Below are positions 26,985 through 33,055 of a stretch of 33,184 nucleotides of DNA, piece after piece. Both the position numbers and the translations under genes were made by a program. Position 1 is the first letter of the stretch. Each line of letters begins with the position of its first letter. Source of the DNA: CAZOWL01 sp964583605 (GTDB lineage Bacteria; Pseudomonadota; Gammaproteobacteria; Chromatiales; Chromatiaceae); assembly GCA_964583605.1 (NCBI GenBank), contig CAZOWL010000046.1, forward strand, positions 1-33,184, in the 5' to 3' direction. The notes under the pieces are model-generated. The model worked only from the letters and a program-made list of their open reading frames with translations. It was not told where the DNA came from and searched no databases.

Positions 26985-27400
26985 GCGCTGGACTCCTGAT
27001 CGTTACGCACAACTTGATCGGGACCGAGCTTCTGAAAGCGGCAACGGCGATGCTGGGTGGCTGTCCACTGCGCGCCAAGACCCTGGCCATCGGCTTGCAG
27101 GACGACCGAGATGAACAGATCGCCGCTACCCAGGGCATTGCCGCGACCCTCGACGAAGGCGACGGCCTACTCGTGCTGACCGACCTATACGGATCGACAC
27201 CCTCGAACATCGCCAACACCCTGAGCGGCCGACACCGTGTTAGGATCTTGAGCGGCGCCAATTTACCTATGCTCGTTCGGGTATTGAATTACGCTCATCT
27301 CCCGCTGAATGAACTAGCCAACAAGGCGCTAAGCGGCGGCATAGACGGCGTGATACTCTGGCCGGAGACGGAAGGCGCTCCGCAACGGATGACGCGATGA
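26981..27400 (+). CDS. PTS EIIA component, mannose family
   Basis: The 139-residue protein starts at GTG 26981, with GGGAG upstream and overlapping the rapZ stop. It is a mannose-family EIIA domain: the phospho-accepting His10 is in IVTHNLIG, and TDLYGSTPSNIAN is the conserved active-site loop. No EIIB, EIIC or EIID follows, so it is unlikely to serve sugar import directly. It probably receives phosphate from the neighbouring HPr as a regulatory relay. Confidence 0.92.
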   Translation: MSAGLLIVTHNLIGTELLKAATAMLGGCPLRAKTLAIGLQDDRDEQIAATQGIAATLDEGDGLLVLTDLYGSTPSNIANTLSGRHRVRILSGANLPMLVRVLNYAHLPLNELANKALSGGIDGVILWPETEGAPQRMTR

Positions 27401-27666
27401 TTCAGCGGGATGTCCAGATCGTCAACAAGCTTGGGCTCCATGCCCGCGCCGCGGCGAAGTTTGTCACTTGCTCGAGCGGCTTCGCGAGCCAGATCCACGT
27501 AGTGAAAGACGGGCGCCGAGTTAACGGGAAAAGCATTATGGGCGTCATGATGTTGGCCGCAAGCCAGGGCAGCCGGGTGACGCTGGAGATCGCCGGGGAC
27601 GACGAGGGCGACGCCGACGTTGCCCTGACAACATTGATCGCCGACCGGTTTGGAGAGGCCGAATGA
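27397..27666 (+). CDS. Phosphocarrier protein HPr
   Basis: The 89-residue HPr-family carrier has the phospho-accepting His15 in LGLHARAAAK and a Ser46 site in NGKSIMGVMML. Ser46 is the residue phosphorylated by HPr kinase where that enzyme exists; none is seen here. It overlaps the EIIA gene and the EI gene by ATGA. It could be called ptsH or npr; context with ptsN and rapZ fits the regulatory type. Confidence 0.95.
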   Translation: MIQRDVQIVNKLGLHARAAAKFVTCSSGFASQIHVVKDGRRVNGKSIMGVMMLAASQGSRVTLEIAGDDEGDADVALTTLIADRFGEAE

Positions 27667-29435
27667 CGCTCTCCTGTCAGGGCCTCGGCGTACCGGCAAG
27701 CCGGGCGATCGCGATCGGCACCGCGTTCTTGCTCGATCGCGGCCGGCCCCTTGTTACACCGAGCACAATCACCCCTGAGGCAGTCGAAGCCGAGTTGGCG
27801 CGACTAGGGGCAGCCGTTGAGGGCGTGCGACAGTCGCTCAAGGGCATTCGCCAACAGATCCCGCCCGGCAGTGGACCGGATGTCGCCGAGTTCATCGATA
27901 CGCATCTCTTGATGCTGGACGATGCGGCACTCGTCGAATCCAGCCGCACCCTCATTCGGGACCAGCTCTGCAGCGCCCAATGGGCGCTCCAGCTACAGCG
28001 CGATCGCTTGGTCGAAACCTTCGATCTGATGAACGACCCCTATCTGCGCACGCGCCGCGACGATGTGGAGCACATTGTTCGCCATATTCAGGACTTCTTG
28101 ACCGGCGCCCCGGGGCCGAATGAAGCAATTTCCGACAATCTGCACGACCGTGTAGTCGTGGCCCGGGACTTGACGCCTGCCGAGGTCATCATGCTGAGCC
28201 AAAGAGGCGTTGCAGCTCTGGTAACCGAATACGGCAGCCCAATGTCGCACATGGCGATTCTCGCCCGGAGCCTCAACATCCCCGCCGTCGTGGGTGTCCA
28301 CCATGCTGCCAGCTACGTCATCTCGGGCGAGGTCCTCGTTGTCGATAGCGAGACCGGGAGCGTCCTGGCCGATGTCGATGCACCAACGCTAGTTCATTAT
28401 CGCCGCCGCGCAGCGCGGCTGCAGATGCGCCGCGCCCAACTCCAGTACCTGGTTAGAGAACCCTCTGTCACGCTTGACGGCACTCCTATCGAGCTACTCG
28501 CGAACCTTGAGCTGCCCGAGGACGCGGAGATCGCCGGCACCTGTGGCGCAACTGGCGTGGGATTGTTTCGCACCGAGTTCCTCTACATGAACCGCGACGA
28601 CCTCCCCGATGAAGAGGAGCATTTTGCCGTATACAGCGACCTCGTACGGAGCCTTAACGGCATCCCCATCACGATCCGAACCCTAGACCTAGGTGCTGAT
28701 AAGCGGACTAATCAGGATTCCCGCGACACCGATGTGTGCAATCCTGCTCTCGGCCTGCGGGCCATTCGTCTCTGCCTTAAAGAGCCTGCCTTGTTCCGAC
28801 CGCAATTGCGGGCGATTCTGCGGGCCGGGGCAGTGGGCCCTGTAAGCCTCATGGTGCCGATGATCACTTCCTTGCATGAGGTCGAGACCGTCCTTCGTCT
28901 TATTGCCAAATCTAAAGAGGAACTGCAGCACGAAGGGCTCGCCTTTGATCCGCATATCCCCGTAGGCGCGATGATCGAGGTCCCCGCAGCGGCACTCAGC
29001 GCCACCGCAATAGCCCGGCGCCTCGATTTCCTGTCCATCGGTACCAATGACCTGATCCAGTACACTCTCGCAATCGACAGAGTCGATGATGCGGTCAGCT
29101 ATCTATACGACCCCTTACATCCTTCCGTACTGCGCCTGATCCGCCTCGTCATCGACGCCGCTTCACAAACGGACACACCTCTCAGCATGTGTGGCGAGAT
29201 GGCCGCTGATCCGCGATTCACAGGGCTTTTGCTAGGCCTCGGTCTGCGCTCCTTCAGCATGCAGCCGGACGCACTGCTCGAGATCAAAGACGTGATCCGT
29301 GGTTGCCACGTATCGATGCTCGCAGAGGAGGTCAAGCGACTACTCCCCCGCCTAGACGATATGGATCCGTGGACGATGGTCAATGCGTTAAACAGCCAAC
29401 GGGCGCCGCAGGCCCAGCAGGGCCTCTCTCCCTAA
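27663..29435 (+). CDS. ptsI: Phosphoenolpyruvate-protein phosphotransferase (EI)
   Basis: Enzyme I moves phosphate from PEP to HPr. The 590 residues fit EI without the GAF domain that defines the PtsP (EI-Ntr) form. The phospho-accepting His196 is in GSPMSHMAILARS, and the catalytic Cys is in LSMCGEMAADP near residue 500. Translation is coupled to HPr by an ATGA overlap. It ends the plus-strand cluster. With EIIA-Man and EIIA-Ntr but no permease, the chain looks regulatory. I see no clear intrinsic terminator on the plus strand after the stop. Confidence 0.95.
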   Translation: MTLSCQGLGVPASRAIAIGTAFLLDRGRPLVTPSTITPEAVEAELARLGAAVEGVRQSLKGIRQQIPPGSGPDVAEFIDTHLLMLDDAALVESSRTLIRDQLCSAQWALQLQRDRLVETFDLMNDPYLRTRRDDVEHIVRHIQDFLTGAPGPNEAISDNLHDRVVVARDLTPAEVIMLSQRGVAALVTEYGSPMSHMAILARSLNIPAVVGVHHAASYVISGEVLVVDSETGSVLADVDAPTLVHYRRRAARLQMRRAQLQYLVREPSVTLDGTPIELLANLELPEDAEIAGTCGATGVGLFRTEFLYMNRDDLPDEEEHFAVYSDLVRSLNGIPITIRTLDLGADKRTNQDSRDTDVCNPALGLRAIRLCLKEPALFRPQLRAILRAGAVGPVSLMVPMITSLHEVETVLRLIAKSKEELQHEGLAFDPHIPVGAMIEVPAAALSATAIARRLDFLSIGTNDLIQYTLAIDRVDDAVSYLYDPLHPSVLRLIRLVIDAASQTDTPLSMCGEMAADPRFTGLLLGLGLRSFSMQPDALLEIKDVIRGCHVSMLAEEVKRLLPRLDDMDPWTMVNALNSQRAPQAQQGLSP

Positions 29436-29546
29436 TGTCCTCGCAGTCCCCTGCACTGGGCGCGTACGAGCCAGGAAGTAATAAATAGACGCCCGTTCGG
29501 CACCGCTGTCCGAATGCTTTCAGCAAAGGCTTCTTGACGTAAAGGC

Positions 29547-29575
29547 TTGACAGTGTCCAGGGCCATCCACATAAC
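29547..29575 (+). promoter_or_regulatory. Candidate sigma-70 promoter pointing into the mini-gene array
   Basis: A perfect -35 TTGACA at 29547-29552 is separated by 17 bases from CATAAC at 29570-29575 (4 of 6 matches). The start would be near 29582. It points on the plus strand away from the ptsI end and towards the minus-strand mini-genes, so a transcript would be antisense to them. No convincing plus-strand gene lies downstream. Confidence 0.5.
29554..29571. promoter_or_regulatory. Candidate PpsR/CrtJ operator TGT-N12-ACA
   Basis: TGT at 29554-29556, twelve bases, then ACA at 29569-29571. This is the exact consensus of the aerobic photosynthesis repressor PpsR/CrtJ. It fills the spacer of the promoter at 29547-29575, where a bound repressor would block polymerase. 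A ppsR gene lies less than 2 kb away. By chance alone, such a six-base pattern would appear about once per 4 kb, so location is the main support. Confidence 0.45.
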
Positions 29576-29603
29576 CGCGATGCCGCGGCGATTGATGCCG
29601 CGA

Positions 29604-29645
29604 ATAGAAAAAGACCTCCTTTCTCACACAACCGAAAGGAGGTCT
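29604..29645 (-). terminator. Strong intrinsic terminator of the mini-gene array
   Basis: A perfect 12-bp stem (29612-29623 pairing with 29634-29645) encloses a 10-base loop. On the minus strand it is followed by TTTTCT (complement of 29606-29611), giving a textbook terminator about 85 bases after the last mini-gene. A second GC hairpin at 29652-29679 (7-bp stem) precedes it. On the plus strand the right arm contains GAAAGGAGGT, which looks like a ribosome-binding site but is sequestered in the stem. Confidence 0.85.
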
Positions 29646-29730
29646 CTCGTTGCCCCTCAGCTTACCGCTTAAGAGGGGCCCCAGCCAATGGCAAAATTTA
29701 TACGCGAAATACGTATCTGAAGTCGACTTA

Positions 29731-29823
29731 TTAGGCGGGCATCATACCCGGGGCCACGAAATACACAAAAGCAAGACCCGCCCAAGCAGCCATCATTACC
29801 CACAGACCTTGTTGCTCAGTCAT
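29731..29823 (-). CDS. Single-helix mini-protein, copy 1 (MTEQQ type)
   Basis: A 30-codon gene. The product begins MTEQQGLWVMM, has a hydrophobic helix with core AAWAGLAFVYF at residues 12-22, and ends VAPGMMPA. It is 27/30 identical to copy 2. GTGGAGTT upstream supplies a ribosome-binding site. A short polar N-terminus and one membrane span suggest a bitopic inner-membrane peptide. It has no histidine, so it cannot ligate bacteriochlorophyll the way LH alpha/beta helices do. Its setting downstream of ppsR suggests a photosynthetic-membrane role, perhaps a gamma-like antenna subunit; this is inference. It is last in the array, followed by the terminator. Confidence 0.78.
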   Translation of the reverse strand: MTEQQGLWVMMAAWAGLAFVYFVAPGMMPA

Positions 29824-30427
29824 CTTTCCAACTCCACAATTAGCTTCGTCAATGAGAGGCTCATACACTCTAGTGAGTACAACTCACCCAGGATTGCACC
29901 GATAGCGCTTCACCTGCGATAAGCCCCCAGCCTTGCTCGCAGTGGACACAGCCAAACTGCTTCCCAGCCTCCCAAATGCATTAGAGCGTAAAAGAGACTG
30001 GTACGCGTCCTTACTCGAACAGAGTTGCGACATCAGAGTAACCTCTCCGCTGCCGATCGCGCCTGCACATGCTTGACGCACGACACCTGGCGCCCCTGCG
30101 CCGGCAGCGCCAACCACGTTGCTAGCAGTAGACATAACGAAGCGCCTTCGCGCCCGCCGGTCAACCAACCTCCCGGTTGGCGCCACCGTACTGTTGACGC
30201 ACTGCACGATACCGTTCGCGTAAAAACTTACGACAGTTCAGCTGGCCACATCGGGCACGCCTAGGTGGGTGACTCTACGCGCCGAAGGCCCGCTCCCTCA
30301 GGCTGCAGAGGACAACCATCGACCGCACACGGCCGGGCCGCGCTCATACAGCTTACCCGTACGCCGACTGCGGACATCTCGCGCGGCGCACAGAGCTCAC
30401 CGACCAATTACTTAAGAAAGTACTGCC
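29824..30427. other. 604-base gap between mini-gene copies 2 and 1
   Basis: A 107-codon minus-strand frame (29884-30207) and two plus-strand frames cross this gap, but none has a recognisable product or convincing ribosome-binding site. A dyad (CCAACC, four bases, GGTTGG) lies near 30168-30183 and a small one (TACTT, AAGA, AAGTA) near 30409-30422. No fifth copy of the mini-gene core is visible on either strand. The gap is far longer than the 82- and 92-base gaps between the other copies, so copy 1 may have its own promoter here, though I find none with good consensus. Confidence 0.5.
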
Positions 30428-30520
30428 TCAGGCAGGCATCATGCCCGGGGCGATGAAATACACAAAGGCCAGGCCCGCCCAGGCCGCCAGCATCACGTAC
30501 AAGCCTTGTTGCTCAGTCAT
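30428..30520 (-). CDS. Single-helix mini-protein, copy 2 (MTEQQ type)
   Basis: A 30-codon gene whose product begins MTEQQGLYVML, continues AAWAGLAFVYF at residues 12-22 and ends IAPGMMPA. It differs from copy 1 at three residues (Tyr8/Trp, Leu11/Met, Ile23/Val), all conservative, while many synonymous codon positions differ. That pattern points to selection on the protein. GAGGAG lies upstream of the ATG at 30520. No histidine. The likely location is one span in the inner membrane with the Pro-Gly turn at the end of the helix. Confidence 0.8.
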   Translation of the reverse strand: MTEQQGLYVMLAAWAGLAFVYFIAPGMMPA

Positions 30521-30582
30521 TCTTTCACTCCTCGAACAGACTCAAGTTAGATACACGCACGATCGCCACCAGACGACTTGTT

Positions 30583-30604
30583 GAAGCCGCACAGCGGCAT
30601 CTTC
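30583..30604 (-). other. Hairpin between mini-gene copies 3 and 2
   Basis: GCCGC at 30586-30590 and GCGGC at 30594-30598 form a 5-bp stem with loop ACA, extended by GAAG/CTTC outer pairs with a small bulge. There is no T-run, so it is not a standard terminator. It may protect or define RNA segments after processing, as hairpins between genes do in puf-type antenna operons. Confidence 0.45.
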
Positions 30605-30612
30605 CACACAAC

Positions 30613-30693
30613 CTAAATAACGGCGTGGATTCCCGGCCAAATGAAATAGACAAAGGCCAATCCAGCCCACGCGGCCAGCATCAGCTGCAGCAT
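30613..30693 (-). CDS. Single-helix mini-protein, copy 3 (WPG type)
   Basis: A 26-codon gene. It begins MLQLML, shares AAWAGLAFVYF with copies 1 and 2, then has IWPG and a tail IHAVI. An in-frame TAG four codons before the ATG at 30693 fixes the start region, and AGGGGGAA is the ribosome-binding site. It lacks the MTEQQ leader and so is almost entirely membrane helix. It has one histidine, but in the C-terminal tail after the helix, not at the position LH helices use. It pairs with copy 4 by the Trp-Pro-Gly motif. Confidence 0.75.
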   Translation of the reverse strand: MLQLMLAAWAGLAFVYFIWPGIHAVI

Positions 30694-30727
30694 TGTTTCC
30701 CCCTAAGAGCCAGGCAGGCTCAATATT

Positions 30728-30762
30728 CGCCGCGGGCATGCTTCCTGAAGCGCACCGCGGCG
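30728..30762 (-). other. GC-rich hairpin between mini-gene copies 4 and 3
   Basis: CGCCGCGG at 30728-30735 pairs perfectly with CCGCGGCG at 30755-30762. An inner stem, GCTT/AAGC at 30740-30743 and 30748-30751, lies inside it. No T-run follows on the minus strand. It sits midway between two mini-genes and is a candidate mRNA-stabilising or processing element that could set different levels of the two peptides. Confidence 0.6.
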
Positions 30763-30775
30763 CCCAGACACGGAC

Positions 30776-30886
30776 CTAGATATACGCAGGGGTCCCGGGC
30801 CAGATGAAATACAAAAAGGCCAGCACACCCCACGCAGCCAACATGACTTGCAGCATCATCGCTTCAGTTAAAGGAGGCGTATTCAT
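30776..30886 (-). CDS. Single-helix mini-protein, copy 4 (WPG type, longest)
   Basis: A 36-codon gene. The product starts MNTPPLTEAMM, then VMLAAWGVLAFLYFIWPG at about residues 14-31, and ends TPAYI. It is the most divergent copy: Gly-Val replaces Ala-Gly in the core, and Leu replaces Val before YF. GGGAG lies 8 bases before the ATG at 30886. An inner start at codons 10-11 is possible but has no ribosome-binding site. It is the first copy in the direction of transcription and lies 412 bases downstream of ppsR. No histidine. Confidence 0.72.
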   Translation of the reverse strand: MNTPPLTEAMMLQVMLAAWGVLAFLYFIWPGTPAYI

Positions 30887-31298
30887 ATCGTCTTGCTCCC
30901 GATTCTAAGGAATTATCAACGCATACCGCCATACCGCCATCGGCGCTCACCCGAGTCAAGCGGTTTGGCAGCCCCAAAGGCCCATGCGCATACACAGGCA
31001 CACATGATGCGCTGCCGGCTACCCGGGACGCTATACGCTCCCACCACCGCATCAGCGAATCAAAACCCTAAGCCAGACCACAGAAAACTGCCCTTCTGCG
31101 CTGCCGAAATTTTCCCAAACGGACTCTATGCTAGATTACCACCAATCTGGCAAGGATGGTAGCGAGTCGCCGCCGGTTCCGCGGCGCCCTCATCATCGGC
31201 GGCGCCAGGGAGACGCAATCCCGCCGAACCGATCATCGCCGAGCTTGAGCGAGCCAGCAGGCCAGGACCACATGCCATACCAAGTCGAATCAATAGGT
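30887..31298. other. 412-base gap between ppsR and the mini-gene array
   Basis: On the minus strand GATAAT (complement of 30912-30917) lies 26 bases before copy 4 and could be a -10 (5 of 6), but no -35 stands 16-18 bases upstream of it. A GC-rich hairpin (GGCGCC at 31183-31188 and 31201-31206) follows the ppsR stop without a T-run, so it is a weak terminator at best. I find no TGT-N12-ACA in this gap. Whether the array is read through from ppsR or has its own promoter cannot be decided. Confidence 0.4.
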
Positions 31299-32714
31299 TC
31301 ACGAGCCCTCCTCCGCCGGCATGTCGCTCATCCCGTATCGACGGAGCTTCACGTAGAGGCTCTGACGGCTCAGCCCCAGCAGTTCTGCAGCCGAAGCGCG
31401 GTTGTCACCCGTCAGCTCAAGGGCCGTCTCAATGCAGAGCCGCTCAATCAGATCGGTCGACTCACGAACAAGCTCTTTAAGGGGCACCCTGCCAACCAAC
31501 TCAGTCAGTTGCTCGACGGACCGCGGCAACTCTCTCCCAGCCGGAGACTCGATGCTCACGCGACGGCCAACGTTCCGAATGATGAAGCCAAATCCCCCCC
31601 GACCCGCATTCGGGATCGCCGCAGCCGAGATTTCCACCTCTGTTCCGGACCCATATTCTCCGCGCAAGATGGTAGCAAATAGCCTTACAGTTCCATGCTG
31701 CCTGAGATTGGCCAAGAGCACGTTCAGGTCCACACCTGGACGACCAAGCCACTGGTCTAGCGACAGGCCGCGTACTTGCTCCTCACTTGCTAGTTGAGCC
31801 AGGTCAAGGAATGCGGCATTTGCATTCACAATCCGCCCATCTGGCCCCGTGACAACAATCCCATCCGGCGCTACTTCGGTCACTTTGAGCAACTTCCTAA
31901 CCGATTCAGGCAATGGCGGCTCTGGCCCCCCAGCGACCGGTGTCAGCCGGACCAAGTAGAGGGTCACATTTTCTTGCCGCAGTAATGCCGCAGAGACCAC
32001 CTGTTCGCGGCCACCATCGGCTAGGCGGACGCGGACCTCATCGGCACGACCAGCGGACCTGACCGCCGCTAAAAGCCCCATTAGAGCCTGATTGCCCTCC
32101 GCGTCAAAGCCCACAGGAAACACCCGACCCAGCACTCCTCGCCCGCGCTCCCCCAAAAGCCCGGTGGCCACCGGATTGGCCTCCACGATCTTCAGCGTAG
32201 CGGCTTCGACGATCAGCACACCCTCGCTTGCCGTCTGGAACAGCAGACGATAACGGGTCTCCATCTGCCGCAGGCGCCAATAGTCCCGCTCCAATGCCTG
32301 CTGCGCCTCGGCGAGCTGTTGCTGCAGCGCCGCGATCGCCTGCAAATTTCGACCGACGGCCAGAATCCGGTCTCCCTTGGGCAGCCTCGCCACGCAATAG
32401 CGCACCGGTATCCCGTCTCCCTGGCGCGTTGCGTGAAAGACCTGCCGCCACCCCCCTTTGGAGCCGGGCGCGCCCTCCCGCAGAAGCTCCTCGATAGTAC
32501 CTCGACTTTCGGAGGTCACCGTATCGGCCCACAAGAGCCCGACCCAATCCCCATTTACCTCCTGCGCCAGCTCATCGCTGCCAAAGGCTACCTCTAGAAC
32601 CGTCCCCTCCCGATCTAACGTCAGTATGATGTCCGACGCCCCGAGCATCAGTCGCGATGCCGTGCCGCTGTCCAATTCCCCAAGCGTATCCTTCAGCGCC
32701 GAATTTCTGTTCAT
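31299..32714 (-). CDS. ppsR: PpsR/CrtJ-type photosynthesis repressor
   Basis: PpsR represses bacteriochlorophyll, carotenoid and antenna genes under oxygen, binding TGT-N12-ACA pairs. From the ATG at 32714 it has 471 residues. There are three PAS-like regions (about 15-130, 155-265 and 275-390) with a coiled segment rich in Gln and Ala near 125-150 between the first two, then a Fis-type helix-turn-helix (RASAAELLGLSRQSLYVKLRR). Cys427 in RLCIETALELT matches the redox-active HTH-region cysteine of known PpsR. The only other cysteine is Cys107 in the first PAS region. The start is uncertain: an ATG at 32732 would add six residues, and neither has a good ribosome-binding site. Confidence 0.92.
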   Translation of the reverse strand: MNRNSALKDTLGELDSGTASRLMLGASDIILTLDREGTVLEVAFGSDELAQEVNGDWVGLLWADTVTSESRGTIEELLREGAPGSKGGWRQVFHATRQGDGIPVRYCVARLPKGDRILAVGRNLQAIAALQQQLAEAQQALERDYWRLRQMETRYRLLFQTASEGVLIVEAATLKIVEANPVATGLLGERGRGVLGRVFPVGFDAEGNQALMGLLAAVRSAGRADEVRVRLADGGREQVVSAALLRQENVTLYLVRLTPVAGGPEPPLPESVRKLLKVTEVAPDGIVVTGPDGRIVNANAAFLDLAQLASEEQVRGLSLDQWLGRPGVDLNVLLANLRQHGTVRLFATILRGEYGSGTEVEISAAAIPNAGRGGFGFIIRNVGRRVSIESPAGRELPRSVEQLTELVGRVPLKELVRESTDLIERLCIETALELTGDNRASAAELLGLSRQSLYVKLRRYGMSDMPAEEGS

Positions 32715-32930
32715 GGGTAACCAGAACACCATCAATTGGCGGCCGCCCTGCCATGTTGACGCGACGCTCTCTAATCACCCCCCAAACATGCCTGTAGGCA
32801 CTAGCTACCCCGTGTGCCCGAGAACAAGCTTCGTTGGGCCAGCTAATGCGGAGCCGTGCTCGATACCGGCGGCTTCTTCAACCCACCGAATCCCGAAGCG
32901 ACCGGCACTTTGCTTTGAGTTGCTGCTAAG

Positions 32931-32959
32931 TTTAGATACCCTACCCTTGGGGTTGTCAA
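32931..32959 (-). promoter_or_regulatory. Candidate ppsR promoter
   Basis: On the minus strand TTGACA (complement of 32954-32959) is a perfect -35. TCTAAA (complement of 32931-32936) follows 17 bases later as a -10 with 4 of 6 matches. The leader to the ppsR ATG would be about 210 bases. The -35 lies inside the operator at 32954-32987, suggesting autoregulation. Confidence 0.55.
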
Positions 32960-32987
32960 GTACCATTTACGTTAAGTGCGGTTGACA
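32954..32987. promoter_or_regulatory. Symmetric double PpsR-like operator
   Basis: The arrangement is TGT-N12-ACGT-N12-ACA: TGT 32954-32956, ACGT 32969-32972, ACA 32985-32987. It reads as two PpsR sites sharing a central ACGT, each with one perfect half and one half off by one base (ACG, CGT). The outer TGTCAA and TTGACA are also the -35 elements of two back-to-back promoters. A PpsR tetramer bound here could shut both. Confidence 0.5.
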
Positions 32988-33010
32988 GATCCTTCGAGCA
33001 GGTCTAGATT
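32982..33010 (+). promoter_or_regulatory. Candidate promoter for the BchB-like frame
   Basis: TTGACA at 32982-32987 is a perfect -35, and TAGATT at 33005-33010, 17 bases on, is a -10 with 4 of 6 matches. The predicted start is near 33017, just before the BchB-like reading frame. It is divergent from the ppsR promoter and shares the operator. Confidence 0.5.
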
Positions 33011-33055
33011 CCTTGCTAATGGCTCGCCGAAGGACTGGGCGATGGCGTCGACGTT

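Noticed and set aside
29650..29922. A 90-codon plus-strand frame with a TTG start after GAAAGGAGGT
   Set aside because: It is antisense to mini-gene 1, its product looks random, and the apparent ribosome-binding site is better explained as a terminator arm. Kept only as a low-priority test.
29884..30207. A 107-codon minus-strand frame between mini-genes 2 and 1
   Set aside because: No family resemblance, no convincing ribosome-binding site, and composition unlike the neighbouring real genes.
29731..30886. Mini-genes as LH alpha or beta (puf/puc) polypeptides
   Set aside because: They are shorter, lack the His that ligates bacteriochlorophyll inside the helix, and lack the usual alpha/beta flanking motifs.
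30931..30959. TTGACT (minus strand) as a -35 for mini-gene 4
   Set aside because: Seventeen bases on, the hexamer CGGTAT matches the -10 consensus at only two positions.
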